NCBI GenBank assembly: GCA_002786025.1
Contig: NHNW01000057.1
Coordinates: forward strand, 1 to 64,000
DNA from: Zasmidium citrigriseum
Taxonomy: Eukaryota; Ascomycota; Dothideomycetes; Mycosphaerellales; Mycosphaerellaceae
Direction of reading: 5' to 3'
Length of the DNA stretch: 64,000 bases
Shown: one piece after another, positions 31,320 to 39,996 of the stretch
How the letters are laid out: every line of letters starts with the position of its first letter
How positions within the stretch are numbered: position 1 is the stretch's first letter
Position numbers and translations under genes: made by a program
Notes under the pieces: model-generated
What the model saw: only the letters and a program-made list of their open reading frames with translations
What the model was told of the DNA's origin: nothing
Database searches by the model: none

Positions 31320-32908
31320 GATCGGTTGGTTTCGGTCTCGGCAGGACGACTGCCTGGTGGAGCCCGTGGGCCAGAAGAGGTCGTCGCGAGTCCAAGATGG
31401 CGTGTGGAGTTGTAGTTGGCAGTATTAGGCGTGAGTGGTTCTCCTATCGTGACGTCGATCGGGCTGGGACAGAGGTGTTCCCTGTTTCGCGGACGATTCA
31501 GAACATGCGGGCTCAGGAGATTAGGTTCGTTGTTGATATCCGAAAGGAGCGTGGTGGTGGTGGGCGTATGTACAATGAATGACTGTGGTCAGGCAGTTGG
31601 CGGGTGAGGTTGTCAAACGAGCGTGGTTGTCGGCGGCATCAAAGGAATGTTGCGGGCGTCTCGACCGGCGCTGGGATGGATACGAGGACCAGAGTCCAGC
31701 GGGTGGAGGAGTGAAAGAGTCCTCCTTTCCGCGCCTGGAATGAAAGAAGCTGGCCTGGCCCGAGCGCGCGGCTACGACCGCCACACCCGCCGCCCACTGC
31801 TCCAGCCGTGTGTGGCCTGGTGCGGCGACATGGATGCTGTTCATTTTAAAATGAATCCCTAATCAATATTCGCTGCTTGGCCCGACTTGTCGCCAGCGCT
31901 CCCCAATTCGCTTCTGCTCGCATACAAATCTCTCCTCCTCTTCTTGTCTTCTGCTCACCGCCGCATCTGGATCGCAAGCATCCATTTCGCCTGAGACGAC
32001 GGGACGGTTTGGCTGTGGCTGTTTGAGATGCCGGGCAGTTGCGCCGCTGATGGTTTAGCTCAGGTACTCTCGCCGCCATGTCGCCTCCGGCCAATCGTAC
32101 TTTTCTCTCCGTGAACTCAATGCAAGACACCGCGCTCACGGCGGCCGCTAGAAATAGCCCGCAGCCCTGAGCGTGAACCTCACGCCCTCGCAGCGAGTCC
32201 ATTGGCTGTCGACTTGATGAGGCAGATGTCACACGCCGTCAGCATCGCGTCTTTCATGGCGACACCGCAGCCTTCGTTCACCCTTCCATCTTCTATCGAT
32301 TGTTGACCGCCATCAACTTCGCTTGGGCGAGGCGTGGACCATTGGTCGGCGCGGACTGTGTTAGCCCGCCGTTGCGCCCGGTTTTCCGCGTGCGATCCCA
32401 GCAAGCAATCTCCGGCCTTCATCCACCCAAAATCCCACCCAACCCACCGAACCCCTTCCCGATCAAGACGACGACGCGTCCATATCGCTCCACCATCCCA
32501 GCATAAACATCGTGCACTGGTTCGGTCTGTGCTCCGTTCTCAGCAAAGTCCTTGAATCTCCTCCTGTCCTGGTCCCTGTGAGCGATAAAGCGTGAGCACC
32601 GCCACAACTCATGTCGGTGAGATCGCGCGGGTATCTTCGTATCTTCTCGCGAACGACATCTGCAGTTCTGTGTGCCTTTCGACCTTGGCAAAGAGCTGAC
32701 TCTTTTTGCCAGCTCCAAAGTCTTCCAGGTCATGTCAAAATTGAATCAAAGGACCCGTGATCGATGCCCTCGCAAATCAATGCAGTGCGGAGCAAAAAGC
32801 TGCCATAACCACCACGAGTCGGCTTGGCGTGTTCGAAATTCATCCGCCTGGTTCAGCATCGATCTGGATGTCAAAAAGAAGTCAAAATGAACAAAAAGAA
32901 CGTCAAAC
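31320..32908. other. Long intergenic stretch without convincing genes
   Basis: 1589 bp. I see only short frames without domains. The part next to 31320 would hold the SKG6-like promoter. A run of five T on the minus strand near 32893-32897 suits a Pol III terminator for the adjacent tRNA. Confidence 0.4.
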
Positions 32909-32999
32909 GGCGGAATTCAGGGATCGAACCTGAGACCTCCATCAATTTAAGGCACGCTGCGCTCCCTAAGATGGAATCATACCACTAGACCAATCCCGC
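32909..32999 (-). tRNA. tRNA-Pro(AGG) with a 19-nt intron
   Basis: Read on the minus strand, a 7-bp acceptor stem (GCGGGAT with ATTCCGC, one G-U pair) closes the gene. The A box TGGTCTAGTGG and B box GGTTCGATCC are intact. The T stem is TCAGG-TTCGATC-CCTGA. The anticodon stem is CCATC/GATGG. Its loop starts TTAGGG, giving anticodon AGG at positions 34-36, with the intron one base 3' of the anticodon at 32963-32945 (19 nt). The mature tRNA is about 72 nt with discriminator C. CCA is not encoded, as usual in eukaryotes. A T-run terminator follows within about 12-16 nt. Confidence 0.93.
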
Positions 33000-33247
33000 G
33001 GTTTGTGATTGTGATGACACACCGAAGATGGAGGTCGAAAATCCCATTTTTGCTTATATGACTCACAGGACGGCACCCTTGCCTCGGGACGGTAAGGTCT
33101 GGGATCCACAGGCAAGTACACTCTGGTTTAGGCCTTCGAATCGATGCTGCAACGATACATGAGGTCGGTTGAGGGCAGAATCGATTGTCGACCTCTTCAC
33201 CGGTCGATACTTCCTTCTTTCACACCACTCACTCCTTCCGTGCCACC

Positions 33248-33650
33248 ATGGCTATTTCTGCCCCACCTCAGCCTCGTTCATGCAAGCTCAAGAAGAAGGC
33301 AATCATCAACAGCTTTCAGCTGCAGCTTGCAATGGCAGCGGAAGCTTTAACAGGCCACGACATCCAGCATGAACTCGAGATCGCTATCGAGCTTATCAGA
33401 TGGCGCCTTGCCATATCACCGCATGGTCTCATACCACGGACCATACCTACAGAAGCAATACGAAGACCTCGACGGGGTATCACAACGGGAGCTTGTAGCA
33501 GCCAAGCCGCTCTACGAAGAACGCCTTGACCAAAACTCCAAAGAGGCCGCCCGGCCTGAGCTACGATGGCTTCGCATCCTCCAAGAAGTTGGCGCACAGG
33601 ATCAGACTGTGTGCTACATACTGCTTTGTGTCAGATATCAGGAGATCTAG
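33248..33650 (+). other. Possible small gene disrupted by a +1 frame change
   Basis: ATG 33248 (in CACCATGG) opens a frame reading MAISAPPQPRSCKLKKKA, then a helical stretch (HELEIAIELIRWRLAISPH). The coding look then switches, near 33420, to another frame that reads HRMVSYHGPYLQKQYEDL, ELVAAKPLYEERLDQ and LRWLRILQEVGAQ before TAG at 33650. No acceptable intron (45 nt or more, in phase) connects the two. It may be a small gene with an unseen splice, a frameshifted relic, or chance. No family recognised. Confidence 0.28.
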
Positions 33651-33820
33651 AGTACACAGCCCGTACTCCAGTACATTCAGTCAAGTACCTCCATTCGCTC
33701 TGGCATGCAGCCTGGCCATCAATCCCTTCTCTTAATTGTCGTTTCCTTTTCTTCGCCTTGCGCCAGTCTCTTACTCTCCTCTTTCAGCGCTCTCCATTCA
33801 ATACTAAGCCCGTCTCTAAG

Positions 33821-34185
33821 ATGCCGCCAAACCCTTCCTCTCTCTTCAAAAGAGAAGACTGGTGCCCTCCCCCTTCCCTCTCCCCCACTCTACCAAACAT
33901 CTAACGTCCACCAGCGAATACCATAGCACATACACCGTCTGTACAAGCTACTACGTCGTCCCCTGGAAACTCGGCGTCGGCATCTCCATCGCCGTGCTCG
34001 CCATCATCATCGGCGTCATCCAGATCATGCTGCATCGGAAGAAGAAGCAACGACAGAGAGAGTCCATAGCGGCGGCAGTGGAGAGTGTGCCGATGGTAGG
34101 AGTGAGCGGGCAGCAAGGAGTCAAGGCAGAGGAGGGCGGTCTGGCTGCACTGCCGCCGGCTTATGGTGTTGAGAGGAGGGCGTGA
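33821..34185 (+). CDS. Small single-pass membrane protein
   Basis: Two exons, 33821-33861 and 33915-34185, are joined by a 53-nt intron (GTGCCC...CCACCAG) and give 103 aa. Residues 1-30 are extracellular-like with paired Cys (CEYHSTYTVCTSYYVV) and contain a Lys-Arg at residues 10-11. A hydrophobic helix (about 33-54, VGISIAVLAIIIGVIQIML) is followed by HRKKKQRQR, a stop-transfer signal placing the C-terminus in the cytoplasm. The tail is Gly/Ala-rich. There is no cleavable signal peptide. The family is not recognised; the short first exon makes the start somewhat uncertain. Confidence 0.55.
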
Positions 34186-34245
34186 AGGGGTGAAGTGCGG
34201 AGTTGGGTGGACGTGCCATGAGCGAGAGGAGATGCTAATGAAGTC

Positions 34246-34519
34246 AGAGATGAGGACAGCAGACTCAAAATCTGAGGCTAGAAGTGAAGAGAGCAGCCTT
34301 GAAGTCAAAGGCCAGAAGTGAAGAGAGTATTCTCAAGATCTGAAGCCGGAAGTGAAGAAAATATCCTTAGAAACTGAAGTGAGAAATGAAGAGAGCAGTC
34401 TTAAAGCCTGAAGGCAGAAGTGAAGAGACCATCCTCAAAGCCCGAAGGCAGAAGTGAAGGGAGTTTTCCCTTAGATCTGAAGTCAGAAGTGAAGAGAGTA
34501 CCATCAAGATCTGATGCCT
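34246..34519. repeat. 34-bp minisatellite, seven to eight units
   Basis: Seven successive units begin GAAGTGAAGAGAG (or a one-base variant) at 34281, 34315, 34349, 34383, 34417, 34451 and 34486. All are 34 bp except the sixth (35 bp). A decayed unit precedes them from about 34246. The second half of each unit follows a ...TCAAAGxCTGAAGGCA pattern. The array lies between the convergent 3' ends of the small membrane protein and the Gfo/Idh/MocA gene. The period is not a multiple of 3 and no frame runs through, so it is noncoding. Confidence 0.88.
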
Positions 34520-34701
34520 GATGCCGACAGCTTAAGAAAGTCTGGAAGTTCACGAAAGTCATGACTGTCGTATTGATTCATTCTACTATTGCTTAGTCTA
34601 TCTGTCTGTACTCCCCCATTCTAAGCTCAGAAACTTCGACCGCCTCCAGCTACCAAGGCGAACGAAATGATCGAGAGCAGCAGTCAGCAGCAGTCGTCCA
34701 T

Positions 34702-35817
34702 CTACAGCTTACTCACCTCCTTGCTCACCTTCCTCCTCCCTTGCTCATCCCACTCCACAACCCTCCCCGTCCTCAAACTCTCCTGCAACGCCTCCGCAAC
34801 CTCCATTCCCTTCACCGCAACCCCCAACTCATACGGCAGCTCCTTTCCATCTAGCACACAATCCGCAAAAACTTCCAGCTCCGTCACAAACGCTCTCTCG
34901 TACCTCTCGTAGAAATCCGGTGGGACGTCATTCCCAATGCCACTGTGATCCGCGACGGTCAGGAGATCCCTGCGAGGATGCATGTTGATTTTGAGCGTTC
35001 CTTCCGTGCCGATGATCTCGGTTGGGTTGTCGAACCCGTGACGCTGGATGCGCGAGACCATGTAGTATGAAATGGGAGCTGGGGCGCCGGGGTGAGGTGG
35101 GTACCATTCGACGGTGCCGACTGCGTTGTCGACGTCGTTGATCTGGGCAAGTTCCTTATGCAGGGCGATGGACCCGATGGCATGGCAGGACTTAGGACGG
35201 GCATCGGGACCGAGGAAGCTGAAAGTTAAGTCGATATCGTGGACAGAAGTGTCGATAAAGATTCCTGGATTTGCCATGATGTATCGCATATAGAACTCGC
35301 TACGATCGTATTTGTCTCTGTTCTCGCTGCGAATGACGGTGGGCGTGCCAATGCGGCCTTGTTGGATTGCCGTTCGGGCGTTTTTGTACGAGAGATCGAA
35401 ACGGCGGCAGAAGGCGGTCATGATCTTGAGGTTGGAGTATTTCGGTTGCTTGGTCAGATCGAGGATCTTTTGGCTGTCTTCGAGGTTCATGGCCAGTGGC
35501 TTCTCGACGAGAATGTGGAAGCCTTTCTCCGTCCCAGCGATGACCTGTTCGTAATGGACTTTGGTCGTACTGGCGATGAGCAGGGCTTCGAGACCCGGTT
35601 GCTGGATCATCTCATCGAACGATCGATAGACTTGCACGCCGTATGGCACGATGTTCTTCTCCGCCCATTCGATGTCCTGGTCCATGGGCGAGCACGCACA
35701 CACCAACTTCGTCCGAGGAACATGGTGCAAGGCATTGAGAGCATGTTGCCTGCCCATTCGACCAAGGCCAACAACACCAATGGCCAGCCGCTTGGGCTCG
35801 ATCGTTGGATTCTTCAT
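34702..35817 (-). CDS. Gfo/Idh/MocA family oxidoreductase (inositol dehydrogenase-like)
   Basis: A single exon of 371 aa encodes an NAD(P)-dependent oxidoreductase of sugars or polyols. The N-terminal Rossmann motif is IGVVGLGRMGRQHA (about 13-26). The family signature EKP stands in ILVEKPLAMN and supplies the substrate/cofactor Lys. The C-terminal domain has the catalytic-region His in DTSVHDIDLTFSFLG, the pattern of inositol 2-dehydrogenases (IDxxxHDxDxxxxL). EIIGTEGTLKIN is the usual sheet motif. No signal peptide is present, so it is cytosolic. An inositol-type transporter lies 19 kb away, too far to be evidence of a shared pathway. Confidence 0.88.
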   Translation of the reverse strand: MKNPTIEPKRLAIGVVGLGRMGRQHALNALHHVPRTKLVCACSPMDQDIEWAEKNIVPYGVQVYRSFDEMIQQPGLEALLIASTTKVHYEQVIAGTEKGFHILVEKPLAMNLEDSQKILDLTKQPKYSNLKIMTAFCRRFDLSYKNARTAIQQGRIGTPTVIRSENRDKYDRSEFYMRYIMANPGIFIDTSVHDIDLTFSFLGPDARPKSCHAIGSIALHKELAQINDVDNAVGTVEWYPPHPGAPAPISYYMVSRIQRHGFDNPTEIIGTEGTLKINMHPRRDLLTVADHSGIGNDVPPDFYERYERAFVTELEVFADCVLDGKELPYELGVAVKGMEVAEALQESLRTGRVVEWDEQGRRKVSKEVSKL

Positions 35818-37002
35818 CTTGTTCGTATCTTCGTGTATAAGTGTGAGGTAAAGTTGACTGCAATTTCTGCCATCAGCATACTGGCTCTTCTACACAGTGC
35901 CGGGTTTCAAATTCCGGTGGTAGTTCGAATTTGTGATTTTGGATGACATTCACCTTCAAATGCCGGCGGAGCTGGCTGCGTTGAGCAGTGATCTGCAGGT
36001 GGAAGACTCGAAATAGAAGACAAGGCCGACTCTGAGTTTGGATGAAAGTACTCCCTCTCCTACCACGTTGCCTATTCGTTCACCAGCCGGCAGACAGCAT
36101 CTATCTTTTGAAGGTGGCATCTTCAAGTTCGTTCTGTTCAACAAGAAGCCGCGATCACCGATGGACAGCGTTGCTCCTGATCTTGCTGGCGAAGTAGCTT
36201 CCTTTTCGGCGTTTTGCTGGCATTGCTGCTTCTCACGTGTTGCGTTTCCATTCGAGAATCTTCTCGTCCGTCAAAGGCGCAGCACGATAGCAGATACAGG
36301 CTATAGCATGGACACGAACGAAGGGACCGGAGGTAAGGATATCGAAAGGCCAAGTTCCAAGAAAGATTTCCTCATCGTCGTCTTGCCAACCCTAAGTTAC
36401 TAAGCGGAACGCAAACCGAGAGAACCGAGGCTGCTAAATATAGGCACAGAGAAACGGTTCAGAGACAGAAACGAAGACTTCTCCGCCCCCGAAGTTGAGC
36501 AGCACACTCCACTGCAACACCATCAAAGACAAGTGCCGCTTTTAAGGAATGAAAATAGAATCCTTCCAAGACAAGCCTGCACGAAATACATCAGATCCAC
36601 GGCCGATACGAACTCTCTCAATGATTTTCAGTGGCAGCTTGCAGGAGCTCCGCTCTTCCGGGTAGCATTATCCGTCCTTTGTGGCACGCTACAAAGAGAG
36701 TCAAGACGCCGGTGGGCTTTTGGGGTGGTATTGCCACCCTGTAACATCATTGCCAAGCATACCAGCGAGCCGTGACATTGTCACATCACCTCGTGTTCGG
36801 TGGCCCGGCGTCGTGATGTGATGCTGTACGACTCGAGCCCCGACGTCATGGCGACTGTCGACATGGGCATGGGCGTGAGGGATAAAAGGACGTGGTAGGT
36901 ACCTCGAAAAGATTACTATCCATCACTCAACAGCAGCATCAACAAGCACAACAACATCAAGTATCAAACCAAACCCACCAACCCACCACAACAACCATCA
37001 CA
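35818..37002. promoter_or_regulatory. Intergenic: divergent promoters of oxidoreductase and PhiA-like gene
   Basis: 1185 bp, with no convincing gene. The stretch just before 37003 is rich in CAACA/ACCACC, typical of a highly expressed fungal 5' leader. A TATA-like GGATAAAAGG sits at about 36880-36890. Confidence 0.45.
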
Positions 37003-37602
37003 ATGAAGTCCGCCTTCGCCGTCGCCTTCGCCGCCGCCGCCGCTGCTCTGCCAGCTCCTCAGGCGGGCACCACTGAGCCTCTCCGCTTCAGCGGCATGGC
37101 CCTCCGCTCCGCCAGCCCAATTCACTTCGGCCAGATCAACGCCAACGGCCAGTCGTTCTACATCGGCAAGAACACCACGACCTACTGCCCCGAGGACTCC
37201 GCCGCCAGCGAGGCCTGCACCGTCGCCAACACCAACCAGACCATCTTCGGCTACCTGAACGGCGCCAGCACCCTCTCCCTCGACACCATGGTCCCCGGCG
37301 GCCAGCAGGTCTACGTGACCGAGGGCGGCGAGGGCTACGCTGCCGGTGAGCTCAAGTTCACCCAGGCACACAGCGCTGCCACCACCGGCCCAGCTGTCTA
37401 CGATGGCTTCTCGATCGTCTACGACGCCCGCTTCCAGTTCGAGGGCAACGACTGGCTCGCCTGCCCCGTCAACGGCACTTCCACTACGGAGTACAGCATC
37501 TGGGCTGCTAGCCGTCTCAACGCTGCGGCTAACTGCCTTGGCTTCACCTGGAGGGTTGTGCAGCTTGACGACTCTACCCCATCTGCTTGGCAATACGTCT
37601 AA
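37003..37602 (+). CDS. Secreted cell wall protein, PhiA-like
   Basis: A single exon of 199 aa. A short signal peptide (MKSAFAVAFAAAAAALPAP) is followed by FSGMALRSASPIHFGQINANGQSFYIG, the conserved PhiA opening. TYCPED, MVPGGQQVYV, LKFTQAHSA and a C-terminal FTWRVVQLD are further matches to the PhiA/IgE-binding-protein family. In Aspergillus that protein is needed for phialide and conidium development and sits in the wall. Codon use is strongly biased (mostly C-ending), so high expression is likely. Two Cys pairs and N-glycosylation sites fit secretion. Confidence 0.9.
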   Translation: MKSAFAVAFAAAAAALPAPQAGTTEPLRFSGMALRSASPIHFGQINANGQSFYIGKNTTTYCPEDSAASEACTVANTNQTIFGYLNGASTLSLDTMVPGGQQVYVTEGGEGYAAGELKFTQAHSAATTGPAVYDGFSIVYDARFQFEGNDWLACPVNGTSTTEYSIWAASRLNAAANCLGFTWRVVQLDDSTPSAWQYV

Positions 37603-37750
37603 GCGTTTCCATTTTGGGAGCGTGAGAAATGCATAGCGGTGGATGATTGTGCTTGATGATGCATAGCGGGGGAAACTTACTTTTGGGAAATGTCACACAA
37701 TGTACAGTAGATTTAATGATCATGATCATGTCATCGCTGCATTCAAATCT

Positions 37751-38704
37751 TCAAGCCATCTTCGCACCCCTATCATCATCCTCATACAACCCCTCCCTCT
37801 TCACCCACTCCGCCACCCCTGGCGTACACAGACTTCCCACAGTCTCCCAATCCCCGGCCTTCGCCGCCTTTCGAATCTTCGTACTACTCACGCCCTCCTT
37901 AGCATTCGGCTCCACCAACTCCACCAACCTCGCCCACTCCCTCTTCCCGCCATCCTTCTCCATCTCCCCATCCTCAAGCCTCTTCACAAAAGCCTTCTGG
38001 TCCTCCACACTTCCATAATCATTATCCGGCCTCATCATCACGCGTAATCGATGTCCTTTGCCGAAGTACGGTTCCAGCGCAGATAAAGGCGGGTCAAAGC
38101 TTTGGTAGTACTTCGGATTGAAGAATCTCGTTAGGGTATCGAAACCGACGAGGTGGATGTGTTTCGGTTGATCTGGGTATTGGTCCTTTCCGTCCGTCTC
38201 GATGGCGGCGGATTTGTCGGTGTAGTACGGCGCTTTCGTGACTCCAATGTCGATTGCCACGGGGTAATATTTCGGGTCTGTAGAGTCGTATTGCTCTTCG
38301 AAGACGTCGAGAATATCTTTTGCGAAGACGGTCATCATTGCGAGGCGTTGCTCGAAGGCCGCTGGGGAAGGTGCTTTGTCTGCGTTCATGACGGCGAAGA
38401 GGAGGAGTAGCCGATGGGGTGAAGGAAAGCGATTTGCGTATGTTTGTTCCAACACGGAGAGAGCCAGAGTCTTGTGGGCTACTGTTGGTGGGTTGAAGGA
38501 GGAGTCCAGAATGAAGAGCGTTTTGGGAGAGTCGTCTGAGGACTTTACTGGAGATGGGTCTTGTGGTTCTTCCGAGGTATTGGTGAGGGTCTTCAGAATC
38601 CGAAATTTGGAGGATGATGATTGAAATGTTTTCAATGATTGTTGGAGATCTGGCACCAACTTTCGAAAAGAAGAGATTCGTGCAGCCATTTTGTCGTCTG
38701 ACAT
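37751..38704 (-). CDS. Pof1-type nicotinamide-nucleotide adenylyltransferase-like protein
   Basis: A single exon of 317 aa. The nucleotidyltransferase fold is shown by DSSFNPPTVAHKTLA (about 67-81), the HxGH-class box with AH as the active-site pair. It is also shown by the C-terminal VSSTKIRKAAKAGDWE, the ISSTxIR phosphate-binding motif. Between them, IHLVGFDTLTRFFNPKYY is typical of the fungal Pof1/NMN adenylyltransferase group. The predicted activity is NMN + ATP to NAD, although Pof1 has also been tied to protein quality control. The nucleotidyltransferase assignment is secure; the substrate is inferred. Confidence 0.87.
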   Translation of the reverse strand: MSDDKMAARISSFRKLVPDLQQSLKTFQSSSSKFRILKTLTNTSEEPQDPSPVKSSDDSPKTLFILDSSFNPPTVAHKTLALSVLEQTYANRFPSPHRLLLLFAVMNADKAPSPAAFEQRLAMMTVFAKDILDVFEEQYDSTDPKYYPVAIDIGVTKAPYYTDKSAAIETDGKDQYPDQPKHIHLVGFDTLTRFFNPKYYQSFDPPLSALEPYFGKGHRLRVMMRPDNDYGSVEDQKAFVKRLEDGEMEKDGGKREWARLVELVEPNAKEGVSSTKIRKAAKAGDWETVGSLCTPGVAEWVKREGLYEDDDRGAKMA

Positions 38705-39053
38705 TCTTTCAGTGTCGTTTTGATCCTGGAGTTGGTCGAAGATTGGCGCGAGGAAGGCCCTGGTCGTGTCGTGCAGCTAGCTTTCGTCAGGTGTCAAGTA
38801 GAATGAGCTCAAAATGCATCCTGCATGAGCCAGCATCTCATCGTCAGTCTTTTGGTTGAATGTATCGATATTGCTCGCGCATATGAAGGTCGATCCAAGT
38901 GAAGTCACTCAGAAGGAACGGCAGCTCGGCCGAGAATTTCTTGGCGAGTCTTCCATCGGTCGGACAGCCATTGGACGGCGAGCAGGGCGAGGAACCTCAC
39001 CTGCGACAGCATCCACCTCTGTCCTCCCGCCAGCTTGACACCGACCTACCACA
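38705..39053. promoter_or_regulatory. Divergent promoter of Pof1-like and complex I subunit genes
   Basis: 349 bp shared by two divergent genes; no other gene seen. Confidence 0.5.
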
Positions 39054-39752
39054 ATGGCGACGGCGGGCGCGAAGAATGCCGCTCGGTCGGCAATGAACAA
39101 GGCGACTCAGCTCAATGTGCGCTCTCCTTGATAGCCACCCCATGAGCGCATTGCCGGAAGACTGACAACAAGCAGAAATACACCGTTCAACCCAGCGGCA
39201 TTTGGAACACCGTCCACAAATGGCTCGCCATCGACCCCGGCCGATCCTCCGGCGTGCCTCTCAACCCTCAATTCCGTAACCCTCCGCCCGGCGGCAACGA
39301 CCCCAAAGAGTACGACGACCCCGTCACCGTACCTGCAGGCGACATCGCCGAGAACCCATACTGGAAGCGCGACGTGCGAAGATCATACCCCAAGCTGTCG
39401 GTCGTGACACAGCCGGATGTGGTGGGACTATTGACTGTGGGCTCGGCGGCGCAGCCAAAGGATGATGTGTTGAAGCTGGGAGATGCGGGCAAGACACAGC
39501 TGGTGGAGGTCAAGCAGGAGGGCGAGAGGGGATTGAGCACATACTTTGAGAAGAATAAAGGTGTGGCGAAGGGTGTTCTTGGACCGGATGGGCTGCCTCC
39601 TTTGCCTACTACGAGACATCCACAGGGAAAGAGGTACAAGTTGTTGGGTGCGGAGGAGCAGACGTATGGCTCGGAGTACGTATACGCCGCACTGGATGAG
39701 TTTCTGGGCATTGCTAACGTATCGCAGCTACCCTTGCCGGACTTTTGTGTAG
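39054..39752 (+). CDS. NADH:ubiquinone oxidoreductase 21.3 kDa accessory subunit
   Basis: This accessory subunit of mitochondrial complex I belongs to the fungal NUZM/21.3 kDa group. Three exons (39054-39116, 39176-39675, 39728-39752) with introns of 59 and 52 nt give 195 aa. The family is recognisable by KYTVQPSGIWNTVHKWLAID, VPLNPQFRNPPPG, YDDPVTVPAGDIAENPYWKRD and DVVGLLTVGSAA-P-KDDVL. The last exon is only 25 nt. It is supported because splicing restores GSDYPCRTF, the conserved end with its Cys. Without it the frame would read on into noncoding sequence. Confidence 0.88.
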
Positions 39753-39996
39753 ATGGTGCGCACCTGGAGCGGGATGACTGTTTTCCTTTGTACAGATGCA
39801 GCCGTAATATACCAAGATTACATTCCTCCATCCATCATCTTCGTTCTGTAAGTCGCAGAAGCTTTTTTGGCAGAGAAGGAGCGTGGCAGGCGCAACTGCC
39901 TCACGCGCGTCTTGGCGCGTCGACCTCACCGCGTCCCGTCTCATCCTGTCTTTCACTTGATCTCCTCTTTCACACTCTCACCTCAGTACGCCGGCC

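Noticed and set aside
14000..35817. An inositol utilisation cluster (inositol-type transporter with the Gfo/Idh/MocA oxidoreductase)
   Set aside because: The two genes are 19 kb apart with unrelated genes between, and both substrate assignments are inferred; proximity adds nothing.
36892..37002. In-frame extension of the PhiA-like protein starting near 36892
   Set aside because: It would place a Gln/Thr/His-rich leader in front of a perfect signal peptide, and the first codon is not needed; it reads as 5' UTR.
36964..37593. 209-codon minus-strand frame opposite the PhiA-like gene
   Set aside because: It is an antisense shadow of a codon-biased gene, with no protein features.
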